A stretch of 64,000 nt of DNA from Streptomyces sp. B1I3 (lineage in GTDB: Bacteria > Actinomycetota > Actinomycetes > Streptomycetales > Streptomycetaceae): the NCBI RefSeq assembly GCF_030816615.1, contig NZ_JAUSYD010000001.1, positions 1,302,001 to 1,366,000 on the forward strand, given 5' to 3'. A program made the position numbers and the translations under genes. The notes below the pieces were generated by a model. That model was not told where the DNA came from and did no database searches. It worked only from the letters and a program-made list of their open reading frames with translations. Each line of letters starts with the position of its first letter. Position 1 is the first letter of the stretch. Below are positions 31,271 to 39,583 of this stretch, one piece after another.

Positions 31271-32638
31271 ATGTCCACGGAAACCGGCGCGGCCCTCGAC
31301 GCGGAGCCGGGCCGTTACCGGCTCGTCCAGGGGCCCAGGGGGCTGCCCTTCCTCGGGAGCCTGCCGCAGTTCGGCAGGGACCCGCTCGGGTTCTTCGAGC
31401 GGTTGCACGGCTACGGGTCCGTGGTGCGCTGGCGCTTCGGCCGCAACGACTGCGTGTTCGTCGCGGACCCCGACTGCGTCGGCGAGCTCCTCACCGAGAC
31501 GGAGCGTACGTTCGACCAGCCCCTGCTGGGCATCGCGTTCCGGACGGTCATGGGCAACGGCGTGGTGGTCGCGCGCGGCCAGGACTGGCGGCGCAAGCGT
31601 TCGCTGGTGCAGCCCTCGGTGCGGCCGAAGCAGGTGAAGTCGTACGCGTCGACGATGGCCGGCTGCGCGGTCGAGCTCGCGGACACCTGGTCGGGCGGCG
31701 AACGCGTGGACGTGAAGCGGGAGATGGCGGCCCTGACGCAGAAGATCGCGGTCCGTACGATCTTCGGCGTCGACACCCCTGCCGACGCGGAGTCGATGGG
31801 CCGGGCCATGGACGTGGCCCAGCGGGAGATCGGCAAGGAGTTCAGCGGTCTCGGCGCCGTCCTGCCCGACTGGGTGCCGACACCCGGACGGGCCAGGATC
31901 AAGAAGGCCGCCGCGGTGATCGACGCGGAGGTCGCACGGGTGGTGGCCCGCCACCGCGACGGGGGCGGGGAGCGCCCCGACCTCCTGAGCCGGCTGCTCA
32001 CGGCGGTCGACGAGAGCGGGACGCCCCTGAGCGACCGGGAGATCCGCGACGAGACGGTCACCCTGTACATCGGCGGCCACGAGACGACCAGCTCCACCCT
32101 CGTGTGGGCCTGGTACCTGCTCTCCCGCAACCGCAGGACGCGGGCGGCGCTCACCGAGGAGCTGGACCGGGTACTCGGTGACCGGGAGCCCGGCATCGAC
32201 GACTACGCACGCCTGCCGTACGCACAGGCGGTGGTGAAGGAGACGCTGCGGCTCTACCCGACGATCTGGCTGGTCACCGGGGTCGCCAAGGAGGGTGCCC
32301 GGATCGGCGGCATACCGATGCCGGCCGGCACCCGGGTGTGGAGCAGCCAGTGGGTCACGCACCGGGACGAGCGGTGGTTCCCGCAGCCCGGGGAGTTCCG
32401 CCCGGAACGCTGGGATCCGGACCACGGGGACGAGATCGAGGAATACGCCTGGTTCCCCTTCGGCGGCGGACCCCGCGCCTGCCTGGGAACACGCTTCGCG
32501 ATGGTCGAGGCGGTGCTGGTCCTCGCCGTCCTGGCGCGCCGCTTCGAGCTGGACGTGGACCCCGGCGCCGTCGATCCGGTACCGACGCTGACGCTGCAGC
32601 CGGACCGGGAGGTCATGGCGACGGTCCGGGCGCGCTGA
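31271..32638 (+). CDS. Cytochrome P450, canonical, between two ABC exporters
   Basis: A 455-residue P450 with all canonical motifs: I-helix YIGGHETTSSTLV, K-helix KETLRLYP with E324 and R327, the PERF-like RPERW segment and haem loop FPFGGGPRACLGTR with ligand C404. The FGGGPRACLG style resembles the fatty-acid/terpene hydroxylase branch more than typical macrolide P450s. No ferredoxin or reductase gene is adjacent. ATG 31271 follows GGAG by six bases; the frame is open for 39 further codons without a better site. Substrate unknown. Confidence 0.9.
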   Translation: MSTETGAALDAEPGRYRLVQGPRGLPFLGSLPQFGRDPLGFFERLHGYGSVVRWRFGRNDCVFVADPDCVGELLTETERTFDQPLLGIAFRTVMGNGVVVARGQDWRRKRSLVQPSVRPKQVKSYASTMAGCAVELADTWSGGERVDVKREMAALTQKIAVRTIFGVDTPADAESMGRAMDVAQREIGKEFSGLGAVLPDWVPTPGRARIKKAAAVIDAEVARVVARHRDGGGERPDLLSRLLTAVDESGTPLSDREIRDETVTLYIGGHETTSSTLVWAWYLLSRNRRTRAALTEELDRVLGDREPGIDDYARLPYAQAVVKETLRLYPTIWLVTGVAKEGARIGGIPMPAGTRVWSSQWVTHRDERWFPQPGEFRPERWDPDHGDEIEEYAWFPFGGGPRACLGTRFAMVEAVLVLAVLARRFELDVDPGAVDPVPTLTLQPDREVMATVRAR

Positions 32639-32670
32639 ACGCGCTGCCGGGTGAAGCCGGACGGAAACGG

Positions 32671-32701
32671 TTGACCTGAAGTTTGGTCGAGGTCTTAGCG
32701 T
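32671..32701 (+). promoter_or_regulatory. MerR-type promoter (19-bp spacer with dyad) before ABC exporter 2
   Basis: TTGACC (32671-32676) and TAGCGT (32696-32701) are separated by 19 bp, and the spacer carries a dyad ACCTGAAG...TCGAGGT. Over-long spacers with an ACCT...AGGT dyad are the hallmark of promoters activated by MerR/SoxR-family regulators, which twist the DNA on sensing drugs, metals or redox-active compounds. No MerR gene is in the window. Confidence 0.65.
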
Positions 32702-32734
32702 TCGGTTGTACACACCGACGCCGGAGGCACCCGC

Positions 32735-34624
32735 ATGGACATGGAAGTCACCGCGTGGACATCGCTCCACACCGCGATGAACGCGCAGCAGGACCGCAGA
32801 CCCTTCTCCCGGGCCACGTTGCGCCGCATCGCGGCGTTCGCCCGGCCGCACCGGGCGCGCATCGGCCGTTTCCTGCTGCTGAGCGTGGTCACCGCGCTGC
32901 TCGCGGTGGCCACGCCGGTGCTCGCCGGGCACGTCGTCGACGCGATCGTGGACGGCAAGGAGAGCGGAACGGTCGTCCGGCTCGCCCTGCTCATCGCCCT
33001 GATCGCCGTGAGCGAGGCCGGCCTCGGGCTGCTCATCCGGTGGCTGTCGGCCACGCTCGGCGAGGGGCTCATCCTGGATCTGCGGACCGCCGTCTTCGAC
33101 CACGTCCAGCGGATGCCGGTCGCCTTCTTCACCCGCACCCGGACCGGCGCGCTGGTGAGCCGGCTCAACAACGACGTGATCGGCGCCCAGAGGGCGTTCA
33201 GCAACACGCTGTCCGGCGTCGTCTCCAATGTCGTCACCCTGCTGCTGACCCTTGGCGTGATGCTCACCATCTCGTGGCAGATCACCGTGCTCGCCCTGGT
33301 CCTGCTGCCGGTGTTCGTCGTGCCCGCCCGCCGGATGGGGGCACGGATGGCGGCGCTCCAGCGGGAGGCCGCAGGTCACAACGCCACGATGGGCACCCAG
33401 ATGACGGAGCGCTTCTCGGCTCCGGGCGCGACCCTCATCAAGCTCTTCGGGCGTCCCGCCGACGAGTCCGCGGAGTTCGCCGCCCGCGCCGGCCGGGTGC
33501 GTGACATCGGCATCCGCACGGCGATGCTGCAGTCCACCTTCATCACGGCGCTCACCCTCGTCTCGGCGCTCGCCCTCGCCCTGGTCTACGGCCTCGGCGG
33601 GTACTACGCGCTGCGCGGCAGCCTGGAACCGGGGGCCGTCGTGGCCCTCGCCCTCCTCCTCACCCGGCTCTACGCCCCCCTGACCGCACTGGCCGGGGCC
33701 CGGGTCGAGGTGATGAGCGCCCTGGTCAGCTTCGAGCGGGTCTTCGAGATCCTCGACCTGAAGCCGCTGATCGCCGAGAAGCCGGACGCCCGCAGGGTGC
33801 CGGCGGGGCCGGTGTCCGTGGAGTTCGACGGCGTGTCCTTCGGCTACCCGTCCGCCGACAAGGTCTCCCTCGCCTCCCTCGAGGAGGTCGCCACACTCGA
33901 CACCGGGGGAGGCGCGCAGGTGCTGCACGACGTCTCCTTCACGGCGGAACCGGGCCGGATGGTGGCGCTCGTCGGTTCCTCCGGCGCCGGCAAGTCGACG
34001 ATCGCCCAGCTGCTGCCCCGGCTGTACGACGCCGACACCGGTGCCGTACGGCTGAACGGCGTCGACGTACGCGACCTGACGGCCGACTCGATCCGGGAGA
34101 CGCTCGGCATGGTCACCCAGGACGGGCACCTCTTCCACGAGTCGGTGCGCGCCAATCTGTTGCTCGCCCGGCCGGACGCCACCGAGGACGACATCTGGGA
34201 CGCCCTGCGGCGCTCACGCCTGGACGGGCTGGTGGCCTCGCTGCCCGAGGGGCTCGACACGGTGGTCGGTGAGCGTGGATACCGGCTCTCGGGCGGCGAG
34301 CGCCAGCGGCTGACCATCGCCCGGCTGCTTCTCGCCCGGCAGCGGGTGGTGATCCTGGACGAGGCGACCGCACATCTGGACTCCACCTCGGAGGCTGCCG
34401 TCCAGGAGGCCCTCGCGGAGGCGCTGGAGGGCCGCACGGCCGTGGTGATCGCCCACCGGCTCTCCACGGTGCGGGCCGCCGACCTCATCCTGGTCGTCGA
34501 GGACGGCCGGATCGTCGAGAGGGGCACGCACGAGGAGTTGCTGGCCCTCGGCGGACGGTACGAGGAACTCCACCGCACCCAGTTCGAACGGCCGGACACC
34601 GAGGAGACGCCGGTGGCCCGCTGA
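32735..34624 (+). CDS. ABC exporter, fused membrane and ATPase domains (exporter 2)
   Basis: A 629-residue half-transporter. Six membrane segments span residues about 45-345; the ATPase (about 365-620) has Walker A VGSSGAGKST, signature LSGGERQRLTIARLL, Walker B VVILDEATAHLD and the H-loop VIAHRLS. A 25-residue insertion after the first ATPase strand (SADKVSLASLEEVATLDTGG) is unusual. GGAGG lies seven bases before ATG 32735. The MerR-type promoter just upstream suggests induction by its own substrate or by redox-active compounds. A clear hairpin follows, so it may be a one-gene unit. Confidence 0.9.
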   Translation: MDMEVTAWTSLHTAMNAQQDRRPFSRATLRRIAAFARPHRARIGRFLLLSVVTALLAVATPVLAGHVVDAIVDGKESGTVVRLALLIALIAVSEAGLGLLIRWLSATLGEGLILDLRTAVFDHVQRMPVAFFTRTRTGALVSRLNNDVIGAQRAFSNTLSGVVSNVVTLLLTLGVMLTISWQITVLALVLLPVFVVPARRMGARMAALQREAAGHNATMGTQMTERFSAPGATLIKLFGRPADESAEFAARAGRVRDIGIRTAMLQSTFITALTLVSALALALVYGLGGYYALRGSLEPGAVVALALLLTRLYAPLTALAGARVEVMSALVSFERVFEILDLKPLIAEKPDARRVPAGPVSVEFDGVSFGYPSADKVSLASLEEVATLDTGGGAQVLHDVSFTAEPGRMVALVGSSGAGKSTIAQLLPRLYDADTGAVRLNGVDVRDLTADSIRETLGMVTQDGHLFHESVRANLLLARPDATEDDIWDALRRSRLDGLVASLPEGLDTVVGERGYRLSGGERQRLTIARLLLARQRVVILDEATAHLDSTSEAAVQEALAEALEGRTAVVIAHRLSTVRAADLILVVEDGRIVERGTHEELLALGGRYEELHRTQFERPDTEETPVAR

Positions 34625-34631
34625 CCGGTCA

Positions 34632-34658
34632 GGGCTCCCGCCGGCAGTGCGGGAGCCC
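34632..34658 (+). terminator. Terminator after ABC exporter 2
   Basis: GGGCTCCCGC pairs perfectly with GCGGGAGCCC (10 bp) around a seven-base loop, eight bases after the stop codon. Confidence 0.8.
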
Positions 34659-34711
34659 ACGCGGCGAGAGGCGCCTGTCGTGTCGCCGAGGATCGCAGGG
34701 AACACCTCAAG

Positions 34712-34723
34712 GAACATACGTTC
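34712..34723. promoter_or_regulatory. SOS (LexA) box upstream of the AlkB-like gene
   Basis: GAAC-ATAC-GTTC matches the Gram-positive/actinobacterial LexA consensus GAAC-N4-GTTC exactly, and the right side continues as GTTCGA as in Streptomyces sites. It overlaps where the -35 of the next promoter should be. Confidence 0.75.
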
Positions 34724-34734
34724 GAATGCCGCGT

Positions 34735-34740
34735 TAGGCT
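34735..34740 (+). promoter_or_regulatory. -10 element TAGGCT giving a leaderless AlkB-like mRNA
   Basis: TAGGCT ends six bases before ATG 34747, so transcription should start at or next to the A of the start codon. There is no Shine-Dalgarno sequence before this ATG, which agrees with leaderless translation. Confidence 0.6.
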
Positions 34741-34746
34741 TGACCC

Positions 34747-35376
34747 ATGTCCATGCATCTCCAGGGCTCTCTGTTCGACCAGGACGAAGGCCCGCACCTC
34801 TCGCCGCTCACCGGAGTACGGAGAACCGTCCTCGGTGACGGCGCCTGGATCGACCTGCTGCCCGGGTGGCTGAGCGGGGGCGACCGCCTGATGGCCGAGC
34901 TGGCCGCCGAGGTCCCCTGGCGGGCCGAACGCCGGCAGATGTACGACCGGACGGTGGACGTGCCCCGGCTGCTGGCCTTCTACCGCGAGACCGACGCGCT
35001 GCCGGCCTCCGTGCTGGCGGAGGCGCGCGACGCCCTGTCTTCGCACTACGCCGACGAGCTGGGCGAGCCCTTCGCCACGGCGGGCCTGTGCTACTACCGC
35101 GACGGGCGTGACAGCGTCGCCTGGCACGGCGACCTGGTGGGGCGTGGCGCGCACCAGGACACGATGGTCGCCATCCTGTCCGTGGGTGCTCCGCGCGACC
35201 TCCTCCTGCGCCCGTTGCACGGCCACGGCAGCACGGTGCGCCGGCCACTGGGGCACGGCGACCTCATCGTCATGGGCGGCTCCTGCCAGCGCACCTGGCA
35301 GCACGCCGTCCCCAAGACCACGGGTGCGCGGGGCCCTCGGATCAGCATCCAGTACCGCCCCCGCGGCGTGCGCTGA
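34747..35376 (+). CDS. AlkB-like 2-oxoglutarate/Fe(II) dioxygenase, DNA alkylation repair
   Basis: A 209-residue AlkB-family protein that would oxidatively remove alkyl lesions such as 1-methyladenine from nucleic acid. The Fe(II) ligands are H127 and D129 (AWHGDLVG) and H186 (QHAVPK); the 2-oxoglutarate-binding arginines are in GPRISIQYRPR. RQMYDRTVDVPRL and GEPFATAGLCYYRDG are also family-like. An SOS box and a -10 placed for a leaderless message precede it, fitting a DNA-damage-induced gene. ATG 34753 is the only other possible start. Confidence 0.88.
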   Translation: MSMHLQGSLFDQDEGPHLSPLTGVRRTVLGDGAWIDLLPGWLSGGDRLMAELAAEVPWRAERRQMYDRTVDVPRLLAFYRETDALPASVLAEARDALSSHYADELGEPFATAGLCYYRDGRDSVAWHGDLVGRGAHQDTMVAILSVGAPRDLLLRPLHGHGSTVRRPLGHGDLIVMGGSCQRTWQHAVPKTTGARGPRISIQYRPRGVR

Positions 35377-35476
35377 ATCCCGGAACGGGGGCCCTCGGCC
35401 GGGCGACCACGATCGGGTGCCCACGCCCTCCCGGTGACCCGCGGCCCGGTTGTCCGTCCACGAGCCGCCCAGGCCC

Positions 35477-35508
35477 GGCACCGGCCGGGACCCGCACCGG
35501 CCGGTGCC
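35477..35508. terminator. Terminator between convergent AlkB-like and betaine-transport genes
   Basis: GGCACCGGCCGG pairs perfectly with CCGGCCGGTGCC (12 bp) around an eight-base loop in the 190-bp convergent gap. Confidence 0.75.
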
Positions 35509-35524
35509 CGATCGCGGGACGGCC

Positions 35525-35566
35525 GGCCTCGTCCCGTCCCCGTGCCCGTGCCCGGCGGACGAGGCC
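35525..35566 (-). terminator. Second hairpin, directly after the binding-protein stop codon
   Basis: GGCCTCGTCC and GGACGAGGCC form a 10-bp perfect stem with a 22-base loop that itself is G+C rich. It abuts the stop codon of the minus-strand operon and probably works with the hairpin at 35477-35508. Confidence 0.5.
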
Positions 35567-36547
35567 CTAGCCGAGCCACTTCTTCCAGGTGTCCGGGTTC
35601 TCCCGGATCCAGCGAGCGGCGGCCTCGTCAGGGCTCAGCCTGTCGGAGGCGATCAGTTCCGAGACCTCGTTCTGGTCCTCCTGCGACCAGTGGAACCTCT
35701 TCAGGAAGGCCGCCGCGTCCCCACCGCGCTTCGCGAAGCCGGCGTTGAGGTACTTCTGGAGCGGGGTCTTCGGGTAGGCGCAGTCGATGTCCTCGGGGGC
35801 CTTGGCCGCGCACGCCTCGGAGTACTCCGGGAGCCGCACCTCCACCATGGGCACCTCGTTGAACAGCCACTGCGGCTGGTACCAGTAGCTGAGGAAGGGC
35901 TTCTTCTCCTTGGCGAACTGCTGCATCTGCGTGATCTGCGCGGCCTCGGAGCCGGCGAAGACGACCTTGTAGTCCAGGCCGAGATTCTTCACCAGCGCCT
36001 TGTCGTTGGTGACGTAGGACGGCGAACCGTCCATCAGCTGACCCTTGTCGCCGCTCTCGGCGGTGCGCAGTTCGTCGGCGTACTTGTCGAGGTTCTTCCA
36101 GTCCGTGACGTCGGGGTGCTCGTCCGCCCAGTACTTCGGGACGTACCAGCCGATGTGGCCCGTGACTCCCAGGTCCCCACCGGAGACGATCGTCTTCTTG
36201 TCCTTGACGTACAGCTTCTCCTGGTCGGGGTGGCCCCAGTCCTCCAGGATGGCGTCCACCCGGCCCTGGCTGAGGGCGTCCCAGGCGGGGACCTCGTCCG
36301 TCTGGACGAGGTCGACGCGGTAGCCCAGCTCGTCCTCCAGGATCTTCTGCGCGACGGCCACGTCGGCCTGGGCGCCGACCCAGGACTGCACGGAGAGCGT
36401 GACGGTCTTCATGCCGGCGGGGGCCGCGAAGGGTGACGCCTGCTTGGTCATGTCGGCGGCGCCGCAACCGGTGAGGGCCACCAGGGCGGCGGCCGAGGTC
36501 ACGATCGCGGACGTACGCAGACGGGCCCGGACGAGCGTGCGGGTCAT
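35567..36547 (-). CDS. Glycine betaine/choline ABC transporter substrate-binding lipoprotein
   Basis: A 326-residue OpuAC/ProX-type binding protein. The lipobox LTGC puts the lipidated cysteine at C28. The mature part has WVGAQADVAVAQKILEDELG, the aromatic-rich ligand regions ILEDWGHPDQE and SYWYQPQWLFNEV, and HIGWYVPKYW, whose Trp/Tyr residues form the aromatic box for quaternary ammonium ligands. It starts one base after the permease stop. Whether it prefers betaine or choline cannot be read; the oxidation genes in the same operon favour choline. Confidence 0.92.
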   Translation of the reverse strand: MTRTLVRARLRTSAIVTSAAALVALTGCGAADMTKQASPFAAPAGMKTVTLSVQSWVGAQADVAVAQKILEDELGYRVDLVQTDEVPAWDALSQGRVDAILEDWGHPDQEKLYVKDKKTIVSGGDLGVTGHIGWYVPKYWADEHPDVTDWKNLDKYADELRTAESGDKGQLMDGSPSYVTNDKALVKNLGLDYKVVFAGSEAAQITQMQQFAKEKKPFLSYWYQPQWLFNEVPMVEVRLPEYSEACAAKAPEDIDCAYPKTPLQKYLNAGFAKRGGDAAAFLKRFHWSQEDQNEVSELIASDRLSPDEAAARWIRENPDTWKKWLG

Positions 36548-36548
36548 G

Positions 36549-38531
36549 TCAGCTCTCCTTCCGCGGGTGGCGGGCCGTGGGCTGGGTCACCCGGTCCAGC
36601 ATCAGTCCCAGGCAGACGATGGCGGCGCCCGCGACGAGGCCGGTGGCCAGGTCGCCCTGGGCGAGGCCGAACACGACCTCGTAACCGAGCGCGCCCGAGC
36701 CGACGAGACCGCCGATGATCACGACCGCGAGGACCAGGACGACGCCCTGGTTGACGGCGAGCAGCAACGCCGGCCTGGCGAGTGGCAGCTGGACCTGGCG
36801 CAGTTGCTGGCCGCTGGTGGCTCCGAGCGAGCGCGCGCACTCCATCGCGGCGGGATCCACGCCCCGCAGTCCCTGGGTGGTGATGCGGACGACGGCGGGC
36901 AGCGCGTAGACGACCGCCGCGGCGGCCGCGGGGGCGCGGCCGACGCCGAAGAGGGCGACGACCGGGATGAGGTAGACGAACTGCGGCATGGTCTGGAAGA
37001 CGTCCAGGACGGGCCGCAGGAGCCGTTCGAGGCGTGCGCTGCGCGCGGCGCCGACGGCGATGGCGAAGCCGAGGACCAAGGTGACCGCCACGGCGGCGAG
37101 GACTTGGCTCAGAGTGTCCATGGAGAGGTCCCACACGCCGAGGACCCCGATGGCCGCCATGGCCAGCACGGCGGTGAGCGCGGTGCGCCAGGTGCCGATC
37201 GTCCAGGCCAGGGCGGCCACGAGCAGCAGGACGGACCACCAGGGCAGACCCTGCAGTCCGCTGCGCAGCGGGTTGAGGATCCAGCTGGTGAAGTGTCCGG
37301 CCCAGTCGGCGGTCCCGCCGACGACGGGGACGCCGGTGTAGAGGTGGTCGACCATCCAGTCCTTGGCGGTGTTGACCGGGCCGGCGAGGGCCACGATCCC
37401 GCTCTCGGGCCAGACGCGGCCGCCGGTGAACCGGCCCACGACGGTGACGGCCACGGCGATCAGCGCGGCGAGTCCCCAGCCCCGTGCTCCGCGCAGGGCC
37501 GCCGGCCCGGTGGGGTCCGTGCCGATCTTCCGGCCGGCTGCCTCGGTCGTACGGTCCAGCACGACGGCCAGCAGCACGATCGGGATGCCCGCCGCGAGGG
37601 CGGCGCCCACATCGACCGCGGAGAGGGCCTGGTAGACGCGGTCACCGAGACCGCCGGCGCCGATGACGGAGGCGATGACCGCCATGGACAGCGCCATCAT
37701 GATGGTCTGGTTGAGACCGAGCAGCAGCTCCTTGCGGGCCAGCGGGAGCCGGGCGGTCAGCAGGCGCTGCCTGCCGGTCGCGCCGAGCGAGGCCACGGCC
37801 TCCATGACGCCCGCGTCGGCGCCGCGCAGCCCCAGTGCGGTGAGCCGGGCCATCGGCGGAGCCGCGTAGACGACGGTGGCGAGAACGGCTCCGGGCACGC
37901 CGATGCCGAAGACGAGGACGACGGGAAGCAGGTAGGCGAAGGCGGGCAGCACCTGCATGGTGTCGAGCACGGGACGCAGGAAGCGGAACGTGCGGTCCGA
38001 GAGCCCGGCCGCGAGCCCGAGGAGCATGCCGAGCACCACGGAGGCCAGAACGGCGACGGTCATCAGGGCGAGCGTCTGCATGGTCGGCACCCACATGCCG
38101 AGCAGCCCGCACACCAGGAAGGAGGCACCGGCCGTCAGCGCCAGGCGAACTCCGGCCGTCCGCCAGGCGGTGAGCACGGCGACGGCGGTGACACCGGCCC
38201 AGCCGAGCGCCAGCAGTGCCAGGTAGACGCCCCGCACCGACAGGACGACGGCGTTGCTGATGTGGCCGAAGAAGTAGAGGAACAGCGGGTGGCTGTCGCG
38301 GTTGGCGATGATCCAGTCGTTGACCTCGCCGAGGGGCCCGGTGAGGTCGACGGTCAGGGCCCCGGGCCACGTTCCGCCGCCCCAGCGGGCATGGACGACG
38401 GGTACGGCGACGGCCGCGATCGCCAGCAGCAGGAGCAGTTTGCCGAGCGCGGGCCGGCCGCGCAGCGCGGCGAGCGGTCCGCCGCCCGGCGGTCCGGCGG
38501 CGGTACGGGCGGGGGCGTGGGCCGTGGCCAT
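36549..38531 (-). CDS. Glycine betaine/choline ABC permease, two ProW units fused in one chain
   Basis: A 660-residue membrane protein made of two homologous ProW/OpuAB halves. Each half has the signature block: RPVLDTMQVLPAFAYLLPVV and ASLGATGRQRLLTARLPLAR in the first, RPVLDVFQTMPQFVYLIPVV and RSLGATSGQQLRQVQLPLAR in the second. A usual ProW is about 280-350 residues and homodimerises, so this chain supplies both membrane subunits. ATG 38531 overlaps the ATPase stop (TGATG); the longer frame upstream is a shadow of that gene. Confidence 0.92.
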   Translation of the reverse strand: MATAHAPARTAAGPPGGGPLAALRGRPALGKLLLLLAIAAVAVPVVHARWGGGTWPGALTVDLTGPLGEVNDWIIANRDSHPLFLYFFGHISNAVVLSVRGVYLALLALGWAGVTAVAVLTAWRTAGVRLALTAGASFLVCGLLGMWVPTMQTLALMTVAVLASVVLGMLLGLAAGLSDRTFRFLRPVLDTMQVLPAFAYLLPVVLVFGIGVPGAVLATVVYAAPPMARLTALGLRGADAGVMEAVASLGATGRQRLLTARLPLARKELLLGLNQTIMMALSMAVIASVIGAGGLGDRVYQALSAVDVGAALAAGIPIVLLAVVLDRTTEAAGRKIGTDPTGPAALRGARGWGLAALIAVAVTVVGRFTGGRVWPESGIVALAGPVNTAKDWMVDHLYTGVPVVGGTADWAGHFTSWILNPLRSGLQGLPWWSVLLLVAALAWTIGTWRTALTAVLAMAAIGVLGVWDLSMDTLSQVLAAVAVTLVLGFAIAVGAARSARLERLLRPVLDVFQTMPQFVYLIPVVALFGVGRAPAAAAAVVYALPAVVRITTQGLRGVDPAAMECARSLGATSGQQLRQVQLPLARPALLLAVNQGVVLVLAVVIIGGLVGSGALGYEVVFGLAQGDLATGLVAGAAIVCLGLMLDRVTQPTARHPRKES

Positions 38532-39583
38532 CAGACGGTCACCTCGCGGCTCCCCGTACCTGCGACGACGTCGAGCAGGCACGCGTGGTCGACGACTCCC
38601 ACCAGCCGTCCGCCCTCCGTGACCCTGGCGGTGGGCTCACCGGACCGGGAGAGGGCCTCGATGGCCTCGGAGACGGTGGCGTCGGTCCGCAGGGCCGGGC
38701 CGTGTTCGCTCTCGCCGGCGGCCGGGGGGCGCATGGCGGTGGCCACGCTGAGGACCTGCTCGCGGGGGACGTCCCGGACGAACTCGCGTACGTAGTCGTC
38801 GGCGGGCGAGCCGACGATCTCCTCGGGCGTGCCGAGCTGGACGATGCCGCCGTCGCGCATCAGCGCGATGCGCGTGCCCAGGCGCAGTGCCTCGCTCAGG
38901 TCGTGGGTGATGAAGACCATGGTGCGGCCCTCCTCGCGGTGCAGCCTGACGACCTCGTCCTGCATCTCGCGGCGGATGAGCGGGTCGAGAGCGCTGAACG
39001 GCTCGTCGAAGAGGAGGACGGACGGGTCGACGGCGAGCGCGCGGGCCAGCCCGACGCGCTGCTGCTGGCCGCCTGAGAGCTGGGCGGGCCTGCGGCTCTC
39101 GAGGCCCGCCAGGCCGACCTTGTCGACCAGCTCGGCCGCCTTGGCGCGCCGTTCGGACTTGCCGAGGCCCTGGATCTCGAGGCCGTAGGCGACGTTGTCG
39201 AGGACCGTGCGGTGCGGCAGCAGCCCGAAGTGCTGAAAGACCATCGCGGCCCGGTGGCGGCGCAGTTCACGCAGCCGTGTGCGGTCCATGGCCAGCACGT
39301 CCTCGCCGTCGATGGCGAGGGTGCCGCCGGTGGGCTCGATGAGCCGGGTCAGACAGCGCACCAGCGTGGACTTGCCGGAGCCGGAGAGGCCCATGACGAC
39401 GAAGACCTCGCCCTTGTGGACGTCGAAGGAGACGTCGCGCACGGCGGCGGTGCAGCCGGTGCGCTCGCGCAGGTCGGCCGGGGAGAGGTCCGCGTACTCA
39501 CTGCCGGGGATGCGGCCGGCCTTGGGGCCGAAGACCTTCCAGAGGTTCCGGACGCTGAACACGGGGGTACTGGCCTCGCTCAT
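38531..39583 (-). CDS. Glycine betaine/choline ABC transporter ATPase with CBS domain
   Basis: A 350-residue ProV/OpuAA-type ATPase. Walker A is GLSGSGKST, signature [15 protein letters not shown] and Walker [34 protein letters not shown] in the N-terminal part is a ProV-type extension. One CBS motif ([20 protein letters not shown] to [12 protein letters not shown]) at about residues 285-345 resembles the osmosensing CBS domains of OpuA, which come in pairs there. ATG 39583 overlaps the flavoenzyme stop (ATGA). The upstream open frame is not used. Confidence 0.92.
   Translation of the reverse strand: MSEASTPVFSVRNLWKVFGPKAGRIPGSEYADLSPADLRERTGCTAAVRDVSFDVHKGEVFVVMGLSGSGKSTLVRCLTRLIEPTGGTLAIDGEDVLAMDRTRLRELRRHRAAMVFQHFGLLPHRTVLDNVAYGLEIQGLGKSERRAKAAELVDKVGLAGLESRRPAQLSGGQQQRVGLARALAVDPSVLLFDEPFSALDPLIRREMQDEVVRLHREEGRTMVFITHDLSEALRLGTRIALMRDGGIVQLGTPEEIVGSPADDYVREFVRDVPREQVLSVATAMRPPAAGESEHGPALRTDATVSEAIEALSRSGEPTARVTEGGRLVGVVDHACLLDVVAGTGSREVTV

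Noticed and set aside
31205..34138. 977-residue minus-strand open frame
   Set aside because: Antisense to the P450 and exporter 2 genes; His/Asp/Gly-rich low-complexity content typical of shadows in G+C-rich DNA.
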